Shown here in pieces: positions 8,799 to 16,840 of a stretch of 48,613 nucleotides of DNA. Numbering within the stretch: position 1 is the stretch's first letter; every line of letters begins with the position of its first letter. The stretch comes from Trichocoleus sp. (GTDB taxonomy: Bacteria; Cyanobacteriota; Cyanobacteriia; Elainellales; Elainellaceae). A model generated the notes under the pieces. It worked only from the letters and a program-made list of their open reading frames with translations, was not told the origin of the DNA and did not search any database. The position numbers and the translations under genes are program-made. The stretch is taken from contig DATNQD010000046.1 in assembly GCA_036702865.1 (NCBI GenBank), forward strand, positions 1 to 48,613, in the 5' to 3' direction.

Positions 8799-11264
8799 AT
8801 GAGTAACCTGACCAACGATAGTTCCGCTTTCCACCCGATCGGCTTGACCCAGCAAGAAGTCCTCATCCGACAAGCAGCAGGGCAGGGCAACAACGTCAGC
8901 TTGAAGACAAGCCGTTCTTATAGCGAAATCCTGCGCGAAAATCTGTTTACCGTCATCAACGCCGTTTTCTTTACCATTAGCCTGATGATGTTTTTGCTGC
9001 ATCGGGTGGGTGACGGCATCCTGGTGGTTGTGGTCATCTTTGGCGGCGTGTTGGTCAATATCTATCAGGAGATTTGGGCGAAGCAACAGCTCGATCGGAT
9101 TGCGCTGCTCAACCGTCCGAGGGCAACGGTGATTCGAGACGGGCAGGAACAGGAGATTGATCCTAGCCAGATTGTGTTGGGCGATGTTTTGGTCGTGCGT
9201 CCGGGCGATCAAATTGTGGTTGATGGGCAAGTTGTTGGCTCTGGGCGGATGGAGGTGGATGAGTCGCTCCTCACTGGAGAATCTGACCTGGTTCCCAAAC
9301 AAGCTGAAGACCCGGTTTATTCAGGAAGCTTTTGCGTCACCGGAACGACCTGCTACGAAGCGCAAAAAGTAGGCAGCGATACGCTGGCTTATCGGCTTAT
9401 GGCAGAAGCTCGCGCCTTCCGCAGACGGTTAACCCCACTTCAGGTGGAAATTAACGTCGTGATTCGGGTGTTTATGCTGATCGCTTGCTTCCTCTGGACA
9501 TTAGTTGGGATTAGCTTTCTCAGCAGTAATTATTCATTTAATGAAATTATTCAGCGGTTTGCAGTGATCGCTGGACTGGTTCCGGCAGGGCTATTGCTGG
9601 CAATTACGCTGGCTTACGGGCTGGGCGCAGTGCGAATGCTCGGGCAGGATGTGCTGATTCAGCAGGGTAATGCCGTGGAGTCATTGAGCAATGTTGATAC
9701 GCTTTGCCTCGATAAAACTGGAACCCTGACAACGAACCAGATTCAGCTGCAAGAAATCTACCCGATCGCGCTAGATAAGCCCGACTTGATCGATCGATTG
9801 AGTCTGTATGCTGCCAGTATCAGTGCCGGAAACCGCACCAGTGAAGCGATCGCTCAGGCTTGCCCTGGAGAAATGCGTCAACCCAAAGTCGAAATTCCTT
9901 TTTCTTCTGCCCGCAAATGGAGTGCGCTGGCGTTTGATGCAGGAGAACAGCGAGGCATCTATGTCTTAGGTGCGCCAGAAGTTCTGGCAGCTTCAGTTTC
10001 GCTGACTGCTGAAATGGTGGACTTTATTCAGGCGGGAACGCTACAGGGGCTGCGAGTTGTTTTATTTGCTTATCATCCTGATCCCAGCTTGCTGCAAGCC
10101 GACAGCGACTCGCCCCAGTTGCCGCCTAATCTAACAGCGTTAGGGATTTTGAGCTTTAGTGACCAACTGCGCCCAGAAGCCTACGAAACCCTGGCAGGAT
10201 TCGCTAAAGCCGGGATCGAGGTCAAAATTATCTCTGGCGACAATCCTCAAACGGTCGCTGCTCTAGCAACTCAGGCAGGCTTGAGCGAAATTCGCGTTAT
10301 TTCGGGTGCTCAACTGGCAGAAATGGACGATGCCCAACTAACTCAGGCAGTCCGAACTTGTACGGTGTTTGGACGCATCACCCCAGACCAAAAAGCCCTG
10401 CTGGTGAAAAAGCTGTGCGATTTGGGGCGGTATGTTGCCATGATTGGCGATGGCGTGAACGATGTGCTGTCTCTGAAACAGGCAAATTTGGCGATCGCGA
10501 TGGAAAGTGGCAGTAAAGCGGCTCGTGGCGTCGCAGATATTGTGCTGCTTAAGGACTCATTTGGAGCACTGCCGCGTGCTTTTCTGGAGGGGCAATGTAT
10601 CCGCAATGGCATTCACGATGTGCTGAAGCTGTTTCTGGTGCGAACTTTCTGCGTGACGCTGCTGATCTTTGCTTCTGCGATCGTCACAGATAGCTTCCCG
10701 CTACAAAACAAACAAAGTGCGATCGTTGCCTTGATTGGCGTTGGCTTCCCAACAATGTTTCTACCCATCTGGGCAAGACCAGGAATCTTACCGCGCCGCA
10801 GTATGGTGCGATCGATGCTGCATTTTGTGATTCCGGCAACCCTTACCCTCACGCTGGTATCGCTGCTCGTCTATTTGTTCTATCTGGTCGTTGCAGTGCT
10901 TGATCTACCCCCCGGATCAGACCTGACTCAGGTGAACCATGCCATTCCGCGCAGTGCCCTGGTCACAATTTTAGTCATGGGCGAACTTCTGCTGATTCCC
11001 TTCCTCAAACCGCCTGCTTCTGCCTGGGTTGGCGGCGAACCCCTCAACCGAGACTGGCGATATTCGATCGTCGCTTTGGTGCTGCTGATCATCTATTTTG
11101 TGATTGTGGCAATTCCGCCCCTCAGCCGCTTTTTCGAGCTATATTCACTCGGCGCAGTCAACTATCTATTTATTGGGTTAATTGCGATCGAATGGTGTTT
11201 TATTTTGCGATCGATCTGGCGCAGCCGCTTCTTCGATCGGTTCCTGGGGATTGATTTGAGTTGA
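8799..11264 (+). CDS. P-type cation-transporting ATPase (CtpE-like)
   Basis: An 821-residue P-type ATPase with a complete catalytic machinery: the actuator TGES at residues 159-162, the phosphorylated Asp305 in DKTGTLT, and the hinge GDGVND at 550-555. Membrane segments are seen near 50-90, 225-280 and through the C-terminal 220 residues. There is no N-terminal metal-binding CxxC, which argues against heavy-metal P1B pumps. The TM4 motif, PEGL in most P2 pumps, is VPAGL here (P262, A263), and the TM6 region reads GVGFPTMFLP, which resembles the CtpE-like branch. The ion is therefore uncertain; Ca2+ is the family guess. A transglutaminase-like gene begins 24 bases after the stop and is probably cotranscribed. 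Confidence 0.88.
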   Translation: MSNLTNDSSAFHPIGLTQQEVLIRQAAGQGNNVSLKTSRSYSEILRENLFTVINAVFFTISLMMFLLHRVGDGILVVVVIFGGVLVNIYQEIWAKQQLDRIALLNRPRATVIRDGQEQEIDPSQIVLGDVLVVRPGDQIVVDGQVVGSGRMEVDESLLTGESDLVPKQAEDPVYSGSFCVTGTTCYEAQKVGSDTLAYRLMAEARAFRRRLTPLQVEINVVIRVFMLIACFLWTLVGISFLSSNYSFNEIIQRFAVIAGLVPAGLLLAITLAYGLGAVRMLGQDVLIQQGNAVESLSNVDTLCLDKTGTLTTNQIQLQEIYPIALDKPDLIDRLSLYAASISAGNRTSEAIAQACPGEMRQPKVEIPFSSARKWSALAFDAGEQRGIYVLGAPEVLAASVSLTAEMVDFIQAGTLQGLRVVLFAYHPDPSLLQADSDSPQLPPNLTALGILSFSDQLRPEAYETLAGFAKAGIEVKIISGDNPQTVAALATQAGLSEIRVISGAQLAEMDDAQLTQAVRTCTVFGRITPDQKALLVKKLCDLGRYVAMIGDGVNDVLSLKQANLAIAMESGSKAARGVADIVLLKDSFGALPRAFLEGQCIRNGIHDVLKLFLVRTFCVTLLIFASAIVTDSFPLQNKQSAIVALIGVGFPTMFLPIWARPGILPRRSMVRSMLHFVIPATLTLTLVSLLVYLFYLVVAVLDLPPGSDLTQVNHAIPRSALVTILVMGELLLIPFLKPPASAWVGGEPLNRDWRYSIVALVLLIIYFVIVAIPPLSRFFELYSLGAVNYLFIGLIAIEWCFILRSIWRSRFFDRFLGIDLS

Positions 11265-11288
11265 GATGAACAATCGAGTTGAAAAATC

Positions 11289-12092
11289 ATGCGACTAGAA
11301 GCTGGATGCCAAATTTCCTTTGAAGCCGATGCCCCCACACCGCTAATTTTGATGCTGCGTCCCCGCAGTGGAGATGGACAGTGGGTGGTGCGGGAAGAAT
11401 ATTTGCTAGAGCCAACAGCGCCAGTCGCGGAATACACCGATGTCTATGGCAACTTATGTCAGCGGCTCGTCACTCCTCAAGGCGCATTTCAGGTGCGAAC
11501 CAGTGCAGTTGTTGAAACGGCTGAAGCGATCGATCTGGAACCCGGTACACCTTTCACCCCCGTTCAAGATCTGCCGGAAACCGTCTTGCAATATCTGCTG
11601 CCAAGCCGCTACTGTCAGGCGGATTTGTTGAGCGATCTGGCATGGGAAATTGTCGGTGATGCGGTTCCTGGCTATGACCAGGTAGAAGCGATTCGGCAGT
11701 GGATTCAGACTCAGATCAAATACGAATATGGCACAAGCAACGCTTCCACATCTGCGATCGATACAGCCCAGCAGCGTGTCGGAGTCTGTCGAGATTTCAC
11801 TCACTTAGGCATTGCCCTTTGCCGCAGCCTCAATATTCCGGCTCGTATGGTCGTCGGCTATCTATACCAGCTTGACCCAATGGATCTTCATGCTTGGTTT
11901 GAAGCATATGTGGGCGATCGGTGGTACACCTTTGATGCGACTCAAAAACAGCCATTGGGCAACCGGATCTCGATCGCCTATGGACGAGACGCAGCAGATG
12001 TCGCGCTGGCAACGCAGTTTGGTCCTCTCGAACTGATCAATATGCAGGTCTGGGTCAATGCTGCTACAGAGTCCAGCCCGCCCGAGTCATAA
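11289..12092 (+). CDS. Transglutaminase-like cysteine peptidase-fold protein
   Basis: A 267-residue protein with a transglutaminase-like core. The triad is Cys167 in GVCRDFTH, His201 in DLHAWFEAYV and Asp216 in YTFDAT. The N-terminal ~100 residues form a beta-rich domain starting CQISFEADAPTPLILMLRP, usual for this bacterial family. Members act as proteases or amidases or in crosslinking; the substrate here is unknown. There is no signal peptide, so it is probably cytoplasmic. It follows the P-type ATPase by 24 bases and precedes a membrane protein by 69 bases, so the three may form a unit. Confidence 0.87.
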   Translation: MRLEAGCQISFEADAPTPLILMLRPRSGDGQWVVREEYLLEPTAPVAEYTDVYGNLCQRLVTPQGAFQVRTSAVVETAEAIDLEPGTPFTPVQDLPETVLQYLLPSRYCQADLLSDLAWEIVGDAVPGYDQVEAIRQWIQTQIKYEYGTSNASTSAIDTAQQRVGVCRDFTHLGIALCRSLNIPARMVVGYLYQLDPMDLHAWFEAYVGDRWYTFDATQKQPLGNRISIAYGRDAADVALATQFGPLELINMQVWVNAATESSPPES

Positions 12093-12161
12093 GGCTCTAA
12101 TGTATCCAATTCAGGCATTCCTTCACTCCTAACCCCTCCCCTCCCACCATTTACCACTCCC

Positions 12162-12845
12162 ATGACTGACTTCACCCATGCTGCTCATTCAACCCGCTAC
12201 CGTGTTAGCGTTTGGGAAACAATTGCCATCACCTCAGGGGCAATTTTGTTGGTCGCGATCGGGCTTGCCGGACTGGGAATTAAAGCACTTGGGAATGCCT
12301 TTGATCCGCGTCGGGCTGAAGCGATCGCCCGCAGTATTGCCACCTATTCCATGCCCGGAGGTTCAAAAGGGATGTTTGGCGCGAACTTTGGCGGCGGGAA
12401 GTTAGCAGTTATCACAAGCAACAGCTTGACTGAAATGCCTGCAAATATGCTGCCTCCAGGCACAACCCCACCGGCTCAGGTCGAACTACTTATCGCCCGC
12501 ATTCCAGTTACAGAAGCTGCAAACGTGCCTCGGTCAGATGAAACCGAAACTGACGTGCAAAATGAACTATTTTTGTCGGGGTTTTCTTTCTCGTATCAGG
12601 CTCCCGAAGCCTTTCAGGTTAATGCTACTCACACAGAAAATAAATCTTTTTGTGGGGCGATCGTTCCCGTCATTATTCAGGAGGGCACCCTCACTCCGGT
12701 CGTTGGAGTCTCGCCGATTCCGGCAGTTCGATATCAGGCAGACGTGAAGCTCAGTGAGGATACCCGTGTTGCAATCGTCTCGGCAGTTGGGGCAGATGCT
12801 CAAACCCGTGCAGCGACAGTCTTCAATTCGCTTCGATGTAATTAG
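12162..12845 (+). CDS. Conserved hypothetical protein with one N-terminal membrane anchor
   Basis: A 227-residue protein I do not recognise. One transmembrane helix lies at about residues 19-46 (WETIAITSGAILLVAIG...), preceded by a short cytoplasmic tail. The rest is a soluble, probably beta-rich domain with a glycine-rich stretch MFGANFGGGKL near residue 72 and two cysteines (in KSFCGAIVPV and the C-terminal RCN) that could pair in the periplasm. The gene follows the transglutaminase gene on the same strand. A pyrimidine-rich tract lies directly before the start and no clear ribosome binding site is visible. Confidence 0.7.
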   Translation: MTDFTHAAHSTRYRVSVWETIAITSGAILLVAIGLAGLGIKALGNAFDPRRAEAIARSIATYSMPGGSKGMFGANFGGGKLAVITSNSLTEMPANMLPPGTTPPAQVELLIARIPVTEAANVPRSDETETDVQNELFLSGFSFSYQAPEAFQVNATHTENKSFCGAIVPVIIQEGTLTPVVGVSPIPAVRYQADVKLSEDTRVAIVSAVGADAQTRAATVFNSLRCN

Positions 12846-12874
12846 CCAGCTAAATTGACTGGAATAGACAAAAC

Positions 12875-13342
12875 CTAAGCAACATCACCGAACTTCCGAA
12901 AGAAATCCTCTGCCTGGTTTAGGAGAAATTCCATATCCTCCTGACTGCTTGCTTTGCCGCTAAACTCACGTCCATCCGATGCTTTCAGCGTCAGTTCCAG
13001 GCTACGATTGCCTATCAATCGATCGCGCAGGTAGGTCAGTAGCCGCATGATGTTTGGCAGTGATACTTCTGCCTGAAGCACAGCAGGCAAAAAGCCGCCA
13101 ATATTGCGAGGGGTCATGCCAATCGGCACTTCTGGCGCAAACTTGACAGCCACCAGGCTAACATCTTGCACTCCACCCAACGATCGAATCTGAGGCACCA
13201 TCTCCTCAATTTCTTGATGTAGCTGCCGATCGCTGATGTCTGGATCTTGCATCGCAATCCGAATTTGTACAGTTAGGTGGTGCTGGGATATGTGCTGATT
13301 AGAAATAGAATTCGACTCAAGATTAGAAAGTGTTTCCGCCAT
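12875..13342 (-). CDS. EACC1-like effector-associated adaptor protein
   Basis: A 155-residue protein whose residues ~30-150 resemble the Effector-Associated Constant Component 1 (EACC1) family. It has an early part ending DVSLVAVKFAPEVPIGMTPR, then an amphipathic helix with LPNIMRLLTYLRDRL, then a strand pair LELTLKASDGREFSG and a helical end SQEDMEFLLNQAEDFF. EACC1 domains are known in predicted bacterial conflict systems beside trypsin- or caspase-type effectors. Here it stands alone: the neighbours are a membrane protein ending 30 bases away (convergent) and a HAS-barrel protein. The family assignment comes from pattern memory and needs a profile search. Confidence 0.55.
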   Translation of the reverse strand: MAETLSNLESNSISNQHISQHHLTVQIRIAMQDPDISDRQLHQEIEEMVPQIRSLGGVQDVSLVAVKFAPEVPIGMTPRNIGGFLPAVLQAEVSLPNIMRLLTYLRDRLIGNRSLELTLKASDGREFSGKASSQEDMEFLLNQAEDFFRKFGDVA

Positions 13343-13497
13343 GAATCAGAGTTCCGATGAAGGGAGTTTTTCCCCAATTGTAAGCGGGGCAACTGGATCG
13401 CATGGGTCAGGATCAAGTTTTCCCTGAACAGAGACTCAAAGTTCCCTCTAAAGATAGATCAGCCACGTTGAGAAGCGAGATCAATAGCCCTGCTCCC

Positions 13498-14103
13498 CTA
13501 GCGCATTGCCGCCATCGTATTTTTCCAGGCAAGTTCCTTACAAAGAATCTCTAAGGCTCTTTCTTCAACCCCTATAAATAAGCGGCTCTCGACTAACTCC
13601 TTCAAAACCTGCTGAGTGAGCTGAGAGGCAAACGTACCGCCGCAGCGGAGGAGATGGCTGTAGTAGCAAAATTGGGACTGTCCGACTTGATTACGATGGA
13701 AGCGATAGACTTCTGCTGGAGTCATGGTAAAAGCTGGGGTGTTGATCGGAACCACGACTCTAGGAATGCCGTGAACCCCATAAGCCAACTCACCCACCTC
13801 GACCATTGAACCAATGAGCACCACACCCAAAAGCGTGCGCGTCTCATTCACCAAATCAGGCGTAAATAGTGGATCAGGCTCGCTCGACAAGCGAGGACCA
13901 TTGCTGAGAAACATCGGGTTGAGGAGTTGGGAGTTGTAGATTAGCCCAACTGCCCAGTGGCGATCGTCTGGCTCTTCTAATTTGATGAAGGAACCGAACC
14001 CATAATCATCTGGAAGAGGTGGATGAATCACATCAATTCGATCTTCTAGCTGCACAACATAGTCGCAGTGTGAGTTGGACTTGACAACTTTACCTAAACG
14101 CAT
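13498..14103 (-). CDS. HAS-barrel domain protein
   Basis: A 201-residue protein starting MRLGKVVKSNSHCDYVVQL, the start typical of a HAS-barrel (HerA / ATP-synthase beta barrel) family seen in cyanobacteria and Chloroflexi. Residues 1-120 form the barrel, with FGSFIKLEE, WAVGLIYNSQLLNPMF and LLGVVLIGSM. The remainder is helical. It lacks a P-loop, so it is the barrel domain alone and not an ATPase. In HerA the barrel mediates oligomer and partner contacts. No herA-like gene is present in the window, so its function is unknown. Confidence 0.65.
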   Translation of the reverse strand: MRLGKVVKSNSHCDYVVQLEDRIDVIHPPLPDDYGFGSFIKLEEPDDRHWAVGLIYNSQLLNPMFLSNGPRLSSEPDPLFTPDLVNETRTLLGVVLIGSMVEVGELAYGVHGIPRVVVPINTPAFTMTPAEVYRFHRNQVGQSQFCYYSHLLRCGGTFASQLTQQVLKELVESRLFIGVEERALEILCKELAWKNTMAAMR

Positions 14104-14476
14104 ATTTGTCTCTCCTCATCAGCGTCACGACTGGCATCCCGCTGTTTTGCTGACCGCATTTTACCGAACTTCCATACGGTTGAACTATTTTAGTTGTTAA
14201 TATAAAAAGTTAAAACCAATTTTTATCAGGGTAACGATATTTTTGGCGCTGGAGCTTCTCGCTCTCACTGCATTTCGCTAGGATTACAGCTTCAAAAGCT
14301 CCAAAACCTGAGCGTCAAACCTTAATTCAGGGCACGCTTAACTCAAAACCAAAATTGCAACACTTGAGAAATCTCATCAGCCAGGGCAGCACCATCAACC
14401 TCGATCGCCTTTCAGTCCATTCACCCTTTCCACGCAACTGTTATGCCCATTTCTCTGCTTTGGGAGCCTGCAACCC
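14104..14476. other. Intergenic region with a long-range inverted repeat
   Basis: The 373 bases hold no supported gene and must contain two divergent promoters. TGGAGCTT at 14250-14257 is complementary to AAGCTCCA at 14296-14303, with a 38-base loop. There is no T-run. GGGAG at 14461-14465 is the ribosome binding site of the gene at 14477. Confidence 0.35.
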
Positions 14477-14755
14477 ATGACTGACCCCACCGATCTTTCT
14501 CTCCTGCCCTCCCTGCCAGCAGACCCCATGACGCTGGCGCTGCCTCCAGACCTTGCAGCTGCGATCGAGCAACAGCACCAACACTCAGGCAAACCACAAG
14601 AAGAAATTTTGATTGATTTGCTCAGGCAGGCATTAAGCGTTAGCCCAACTGACTCAGTCAATCAAGAATTAGAAGAGTTAAAACAGCGGCTCAGTCTCCT
14701 GGAAGCGCTGATTCCCAGAGTGGAGAACCTTGAGGGAAAGTCGATCGCCTTCTGA
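14477..14755 (+). CDS. Small RHH-like / coiled-coil protein, zero frame of a candidate -1 frameshift gene
   Basis: A 92-residue frame with GGGAG ten bases before the ATG. Residues ~22-52 (LALPPDLAAAIEQQHQHSG... then EEILIDLLRQAL) look like a ribbon-helix-helix arrangement: a short strand, then two helices. Residues 60-88 form a heptad-like coiled coil ending PRVENLEGK. The zero frame stops at 14753-14755, inside the stem of a hairpin. A -1 shift at GGGAAAG (14734-14740) would continue the coiled coil as EGKVDRLLTNPE and enter the frame that ends at 15093, giving 205 residues. Whether the short form, the long form or both are made cannot be told from sequence. Confidence 0.65.
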   Translation: MTDPTDLSLLPSLPADPMTLALPPDLAAAIEQQHQHSGKPQEEILIDLLRQALSVSPTDSVNQELEELKQRLSLLEALIPRVENLEGKSIAF

Positions 14756-14780
14756 CGAACCCGGAGACTCTTCAGAAGGC
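14734..14780 (+). promoter_or_regulatory. Candidate programmed -1 ribosomal frameshift signal
   Basis: The slippery heptamer GGGAAAG at 14734-14740 is in the X XXY YYZ phase relative to the zero frame (G GGA AAG). Six bases later, GCCTTCTGA at 14747-14755 pairs perfectly with TCAGAAGGC at 14772-14780 around a 16-base loop. The -1 frame is closed by a TGA at 14731-14733 and the zero frame by a TGA at 14753-14755, so any productive shift must fall within these 19 bases. There is no T-run after the hairpin, so it is not a terminator. Confidence 0.6.
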
Positions 14781-15093
14781 AAGTGTTATTCCTCCAATAC
14801 CGCCGATTTCAGTCATTGCTCAATCTGCCATTGCTCCGAGCGATCCGCTCATGGTTCCACCTGTCTCAGTCCAGCCGCTTAACCATTTGAACGATCCAGG
14901 GTCTTCTCTGGCTTCTTTATGGCTGCGCGTGAGGCAAGACGATCGCCCACCTGCCTCCATTCCATCTACGTTACAGACGCACCAGAGCCAACCTGACGAA
15001 CCAGATACAGCAGATCTCACCCGTCTCCTAAATCGGGCAGCTGCCGAGTCGATTGATAATATGAAGCCTCGTCGATCAAAGCAGAATGATTAG
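14740..15093 (+). CDS. -1 frame extension: proline-rich tail
   Basis: This frame is open from 14734 to a TAG at 15091-15093. Entered by the shift, it adds 117 residues: VDRLLTNPETLQKASVIPP, then further proline- and serine-rich, probably disordered sequence, then a helical end DLTRLLNRAAAESIDN and a basic tail. The first standard start codon inside it is an ATG at 14851, which has no ribosome binding site; starting there would give 80 residues. Its stop codon overlaps the stop codon of the convergent SPOR gene (15090-15092). It could be the second half of a frameshifted gene, a sequence-error artefact, or an independent small gene. Confidence 0.55.
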   Translation, partial: VDRLLTNPETLQKASVIPPIPPISVIAQSAIAPSDPLMVPPVSVQPLNHLNDPGSSLASLWLRVRQDDRPPASIPSTLQTHQSQPDEPDTADLTRLLNRAAAESIDNMKPRRSKQND

Positions 15094-16523
15094 CGGTTTG
15101 ACTGAATCTCTGCTTCAATACCCTGCTGCTGCAAATCTTGCACGAGTTTTTGCGCTTCATCTTCATTGCGGAATGCACCCACTTGCACTCTGGCACCATC
15201 TGAGAAGTTTCGTACATAAGCATCTGGAACCGCCCCTCGCGCTTGCCGCAGGCTAGAGTCTCCGCTATAAGGCGTCACAACATACAGATAGTTTTGCGAT
15301 GCCGGACGCGACGCTGGAGCCGCAGCAACTTCTGGCGCAGGAGCCTCTGAACGACGGGGCGGATCTTCATTTTCAGGCTGAGCTGGGGCAACCGAGGCAG
15401 GTGCTACAGGGGGGGAAGCTGGGGGAATATAAGGCGCAGGAGCAGGTGGAACATAAGCCACAGGAGCAGGGGCAGGAGCAGAAACAGCAGGTTGAGCAGG
15501 GACAGTTACCGAAGGCATTGTTGCAGAATTTTCTGGGGCTGCACTCGATCGCGCCTGATTGGAGGCAGCAGTATTTGCAGTTTGAGATGTCGCTTTCGGC
15601 TTTGCTGTTTCAGACTGAGGCTTTGTTGGTGCGGTGGCGGCAAGACCAGGCTGCTTAGGAATGGTGCTTAAGGTCGTTAAGTTGAGATCTTTAAACTCAT
15701 CAGCAGCGAGGTCAGGAGTCGGTGGCTTTGAGGCTACGGAGTCAGGAGAAGCTTGCCCCACTGAGTTTGTGGGAGTTGCCCCGCTTTCCTGGCGTTGAGC
15801 CGATAAAAAACCGAGACTGGAAGGATTCATCACTACATAGCCCAGCGTTGCGCTAGAGAGCAGCAGCAGCAGCATAGAGCCAATCCCTAGCGGCGTGAGC
15901 AATGTATCGAGCAGGCGATCGGGTTGGGGGTCGGCGCGGAGGTCAGGGTCTTCTTCGGCAATGCTCCGCAGCAGTTCTTCGCTCGATTCTAGATAGCTAT
16001 CTGGGTCTTCAACGTCTTCTGGCTGTGCCAGTCTTTGTAGTGCAGTACTGGGTTCAAAGGCAGAGAGATCGGTTTGTCTGGCATAAGCAGTAATGCCTGA
16101 ATGGGCATCAGATGCCGTCGCAGCAGTAGCGGCTGCAATCGTTAATCCAGGAGCTTCTAAGCGTTCAGAAACAGGACGATCGCCCAGATCCTGATTCGCT
16201 GTTCGGCGCATTCGCGGTGCTTGCTCAACCGGGGCAGGGAGGTCAGCAGCGATCGGCGGGGTCGCTACACTAGGAGTAGCAGACTGAGGCTGAGGCATTT
16301 GGGGCAATTGCAGCGAGTTCCCAACGGCTTTTGCTGTCCTCGATGACTCTTGACGAGTTTGGCGAGTCTGCTTCAAAAAGGCGGGCTGTAAGCGACGCTG
16401 CCGCCGATAGCGGGTTAATTCTTCTTCTAGCTGCACATCTAAATTTTCCACTGCCGCTTGCAAAACGGGATGCAAGGCGATCGAGGAAGAAGAATCTACA
16501 GGTGAAGAGGAAGAACGGCGCAT
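15090..16523 (-). CDS. SPOR-domain membrane protein
   Basis: A 477-residue protein from the ATG at 16523, which has GGAG seven bases upstream; the longer frame from 16550 has less support. Residues 1-205 are a hydrophilic cytoplasmic part with a basic, coiled N terminus. A single transmembrane helix lies at about 208-232. A long periplasmic linker rich in Pro, Ala and Ser follows, and the C-terminal ~75 residues form a SPOR domain (RVQVGAFRNEDEAQKLVQDL). SPOR domains bind denuded peptidoglycan at septa, so a role in division or envelope remodelling is likely. The gene is convergent with the frameshift-candidate gene; the stops overlap. Confidence 0.83.
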   Translation of the reverse strand: MRRSSSSPVDSSSSIALHPVLQAAVENLDVQLEEELTRYRRQRRLQPAFLKQTRQTRQESSRTAKAVGNSLQLPQMPQPQSATPSVATPPIAADLPAPVEQAPRMRRTANQDLGDRPVSERLEAPGLTIAAATAATASDAHSGITAYARQTDLSAFEPSTALQRLAQPEDVEDPDSYLESSEELLRSIAEEDPDLRADPQPDRLLDTLLTPLGIGSMLLLLLSSATLGYVVMNPSSLGFLSAQRQESGATPTNSVGQASPDSVASKPPTPDLAADEFKDLNLTTLSTIPKQPGLAATAPTKPQSETAKPKATSQTANTAASNQARSSAAPENSATMPSVTVPAQPAVSAPAPAPVAYVPPAPAPYIPPASPPVAPASVAPAQPENEDPPRRSEAPAPEVAAAPASRPASQNYLYVVTPYSGDSSLRQARGAVPDAYVRNFSDGARVQVGAFRNEDEAQKLVQDLQQQGIEAEIQSNR

Positions 16524-16840
16524 TGCAATACTCCTGCCATTACAAAACATTCAAAATTTGCTGTTTAATCTCGCCCTAAGCCGAAGGAAAGGATCGTCTA
16601 AGATTACAAAAATTTACAAGTAACCCTGACAAGTTCACTGAAGATGCAGCCCAATTGTTTCAATGCAGAACCAATCTAAATGCTAAATGTAGAGGTAGAA
16701 CGGTTGCTGAACTCTACCATGCCTCCACTCATAGAGCCTACGATAAGCTCAGGCGAACACTACTGGGATATCATAGCGAACTTCCGCAAAAATACCCCGA
16801 ATTTCTCCACAAGCCATTGAATGTTTCAATAAACAAGCTC

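Noticed and set aside
8757-9302. 181-residue minus-strand frame opposite the P-type ATPase N terminus
   Set aside because: Rich in His, Asn and Gln as expected for an antisense frame; it overlaps conserved ATPase motifs.
14747-14780. Hairpin read as a terminator of the small gene
   Set aside because: No T-run follows on either strand and the open frame continues; a frameshift-stimulating stem fits better.
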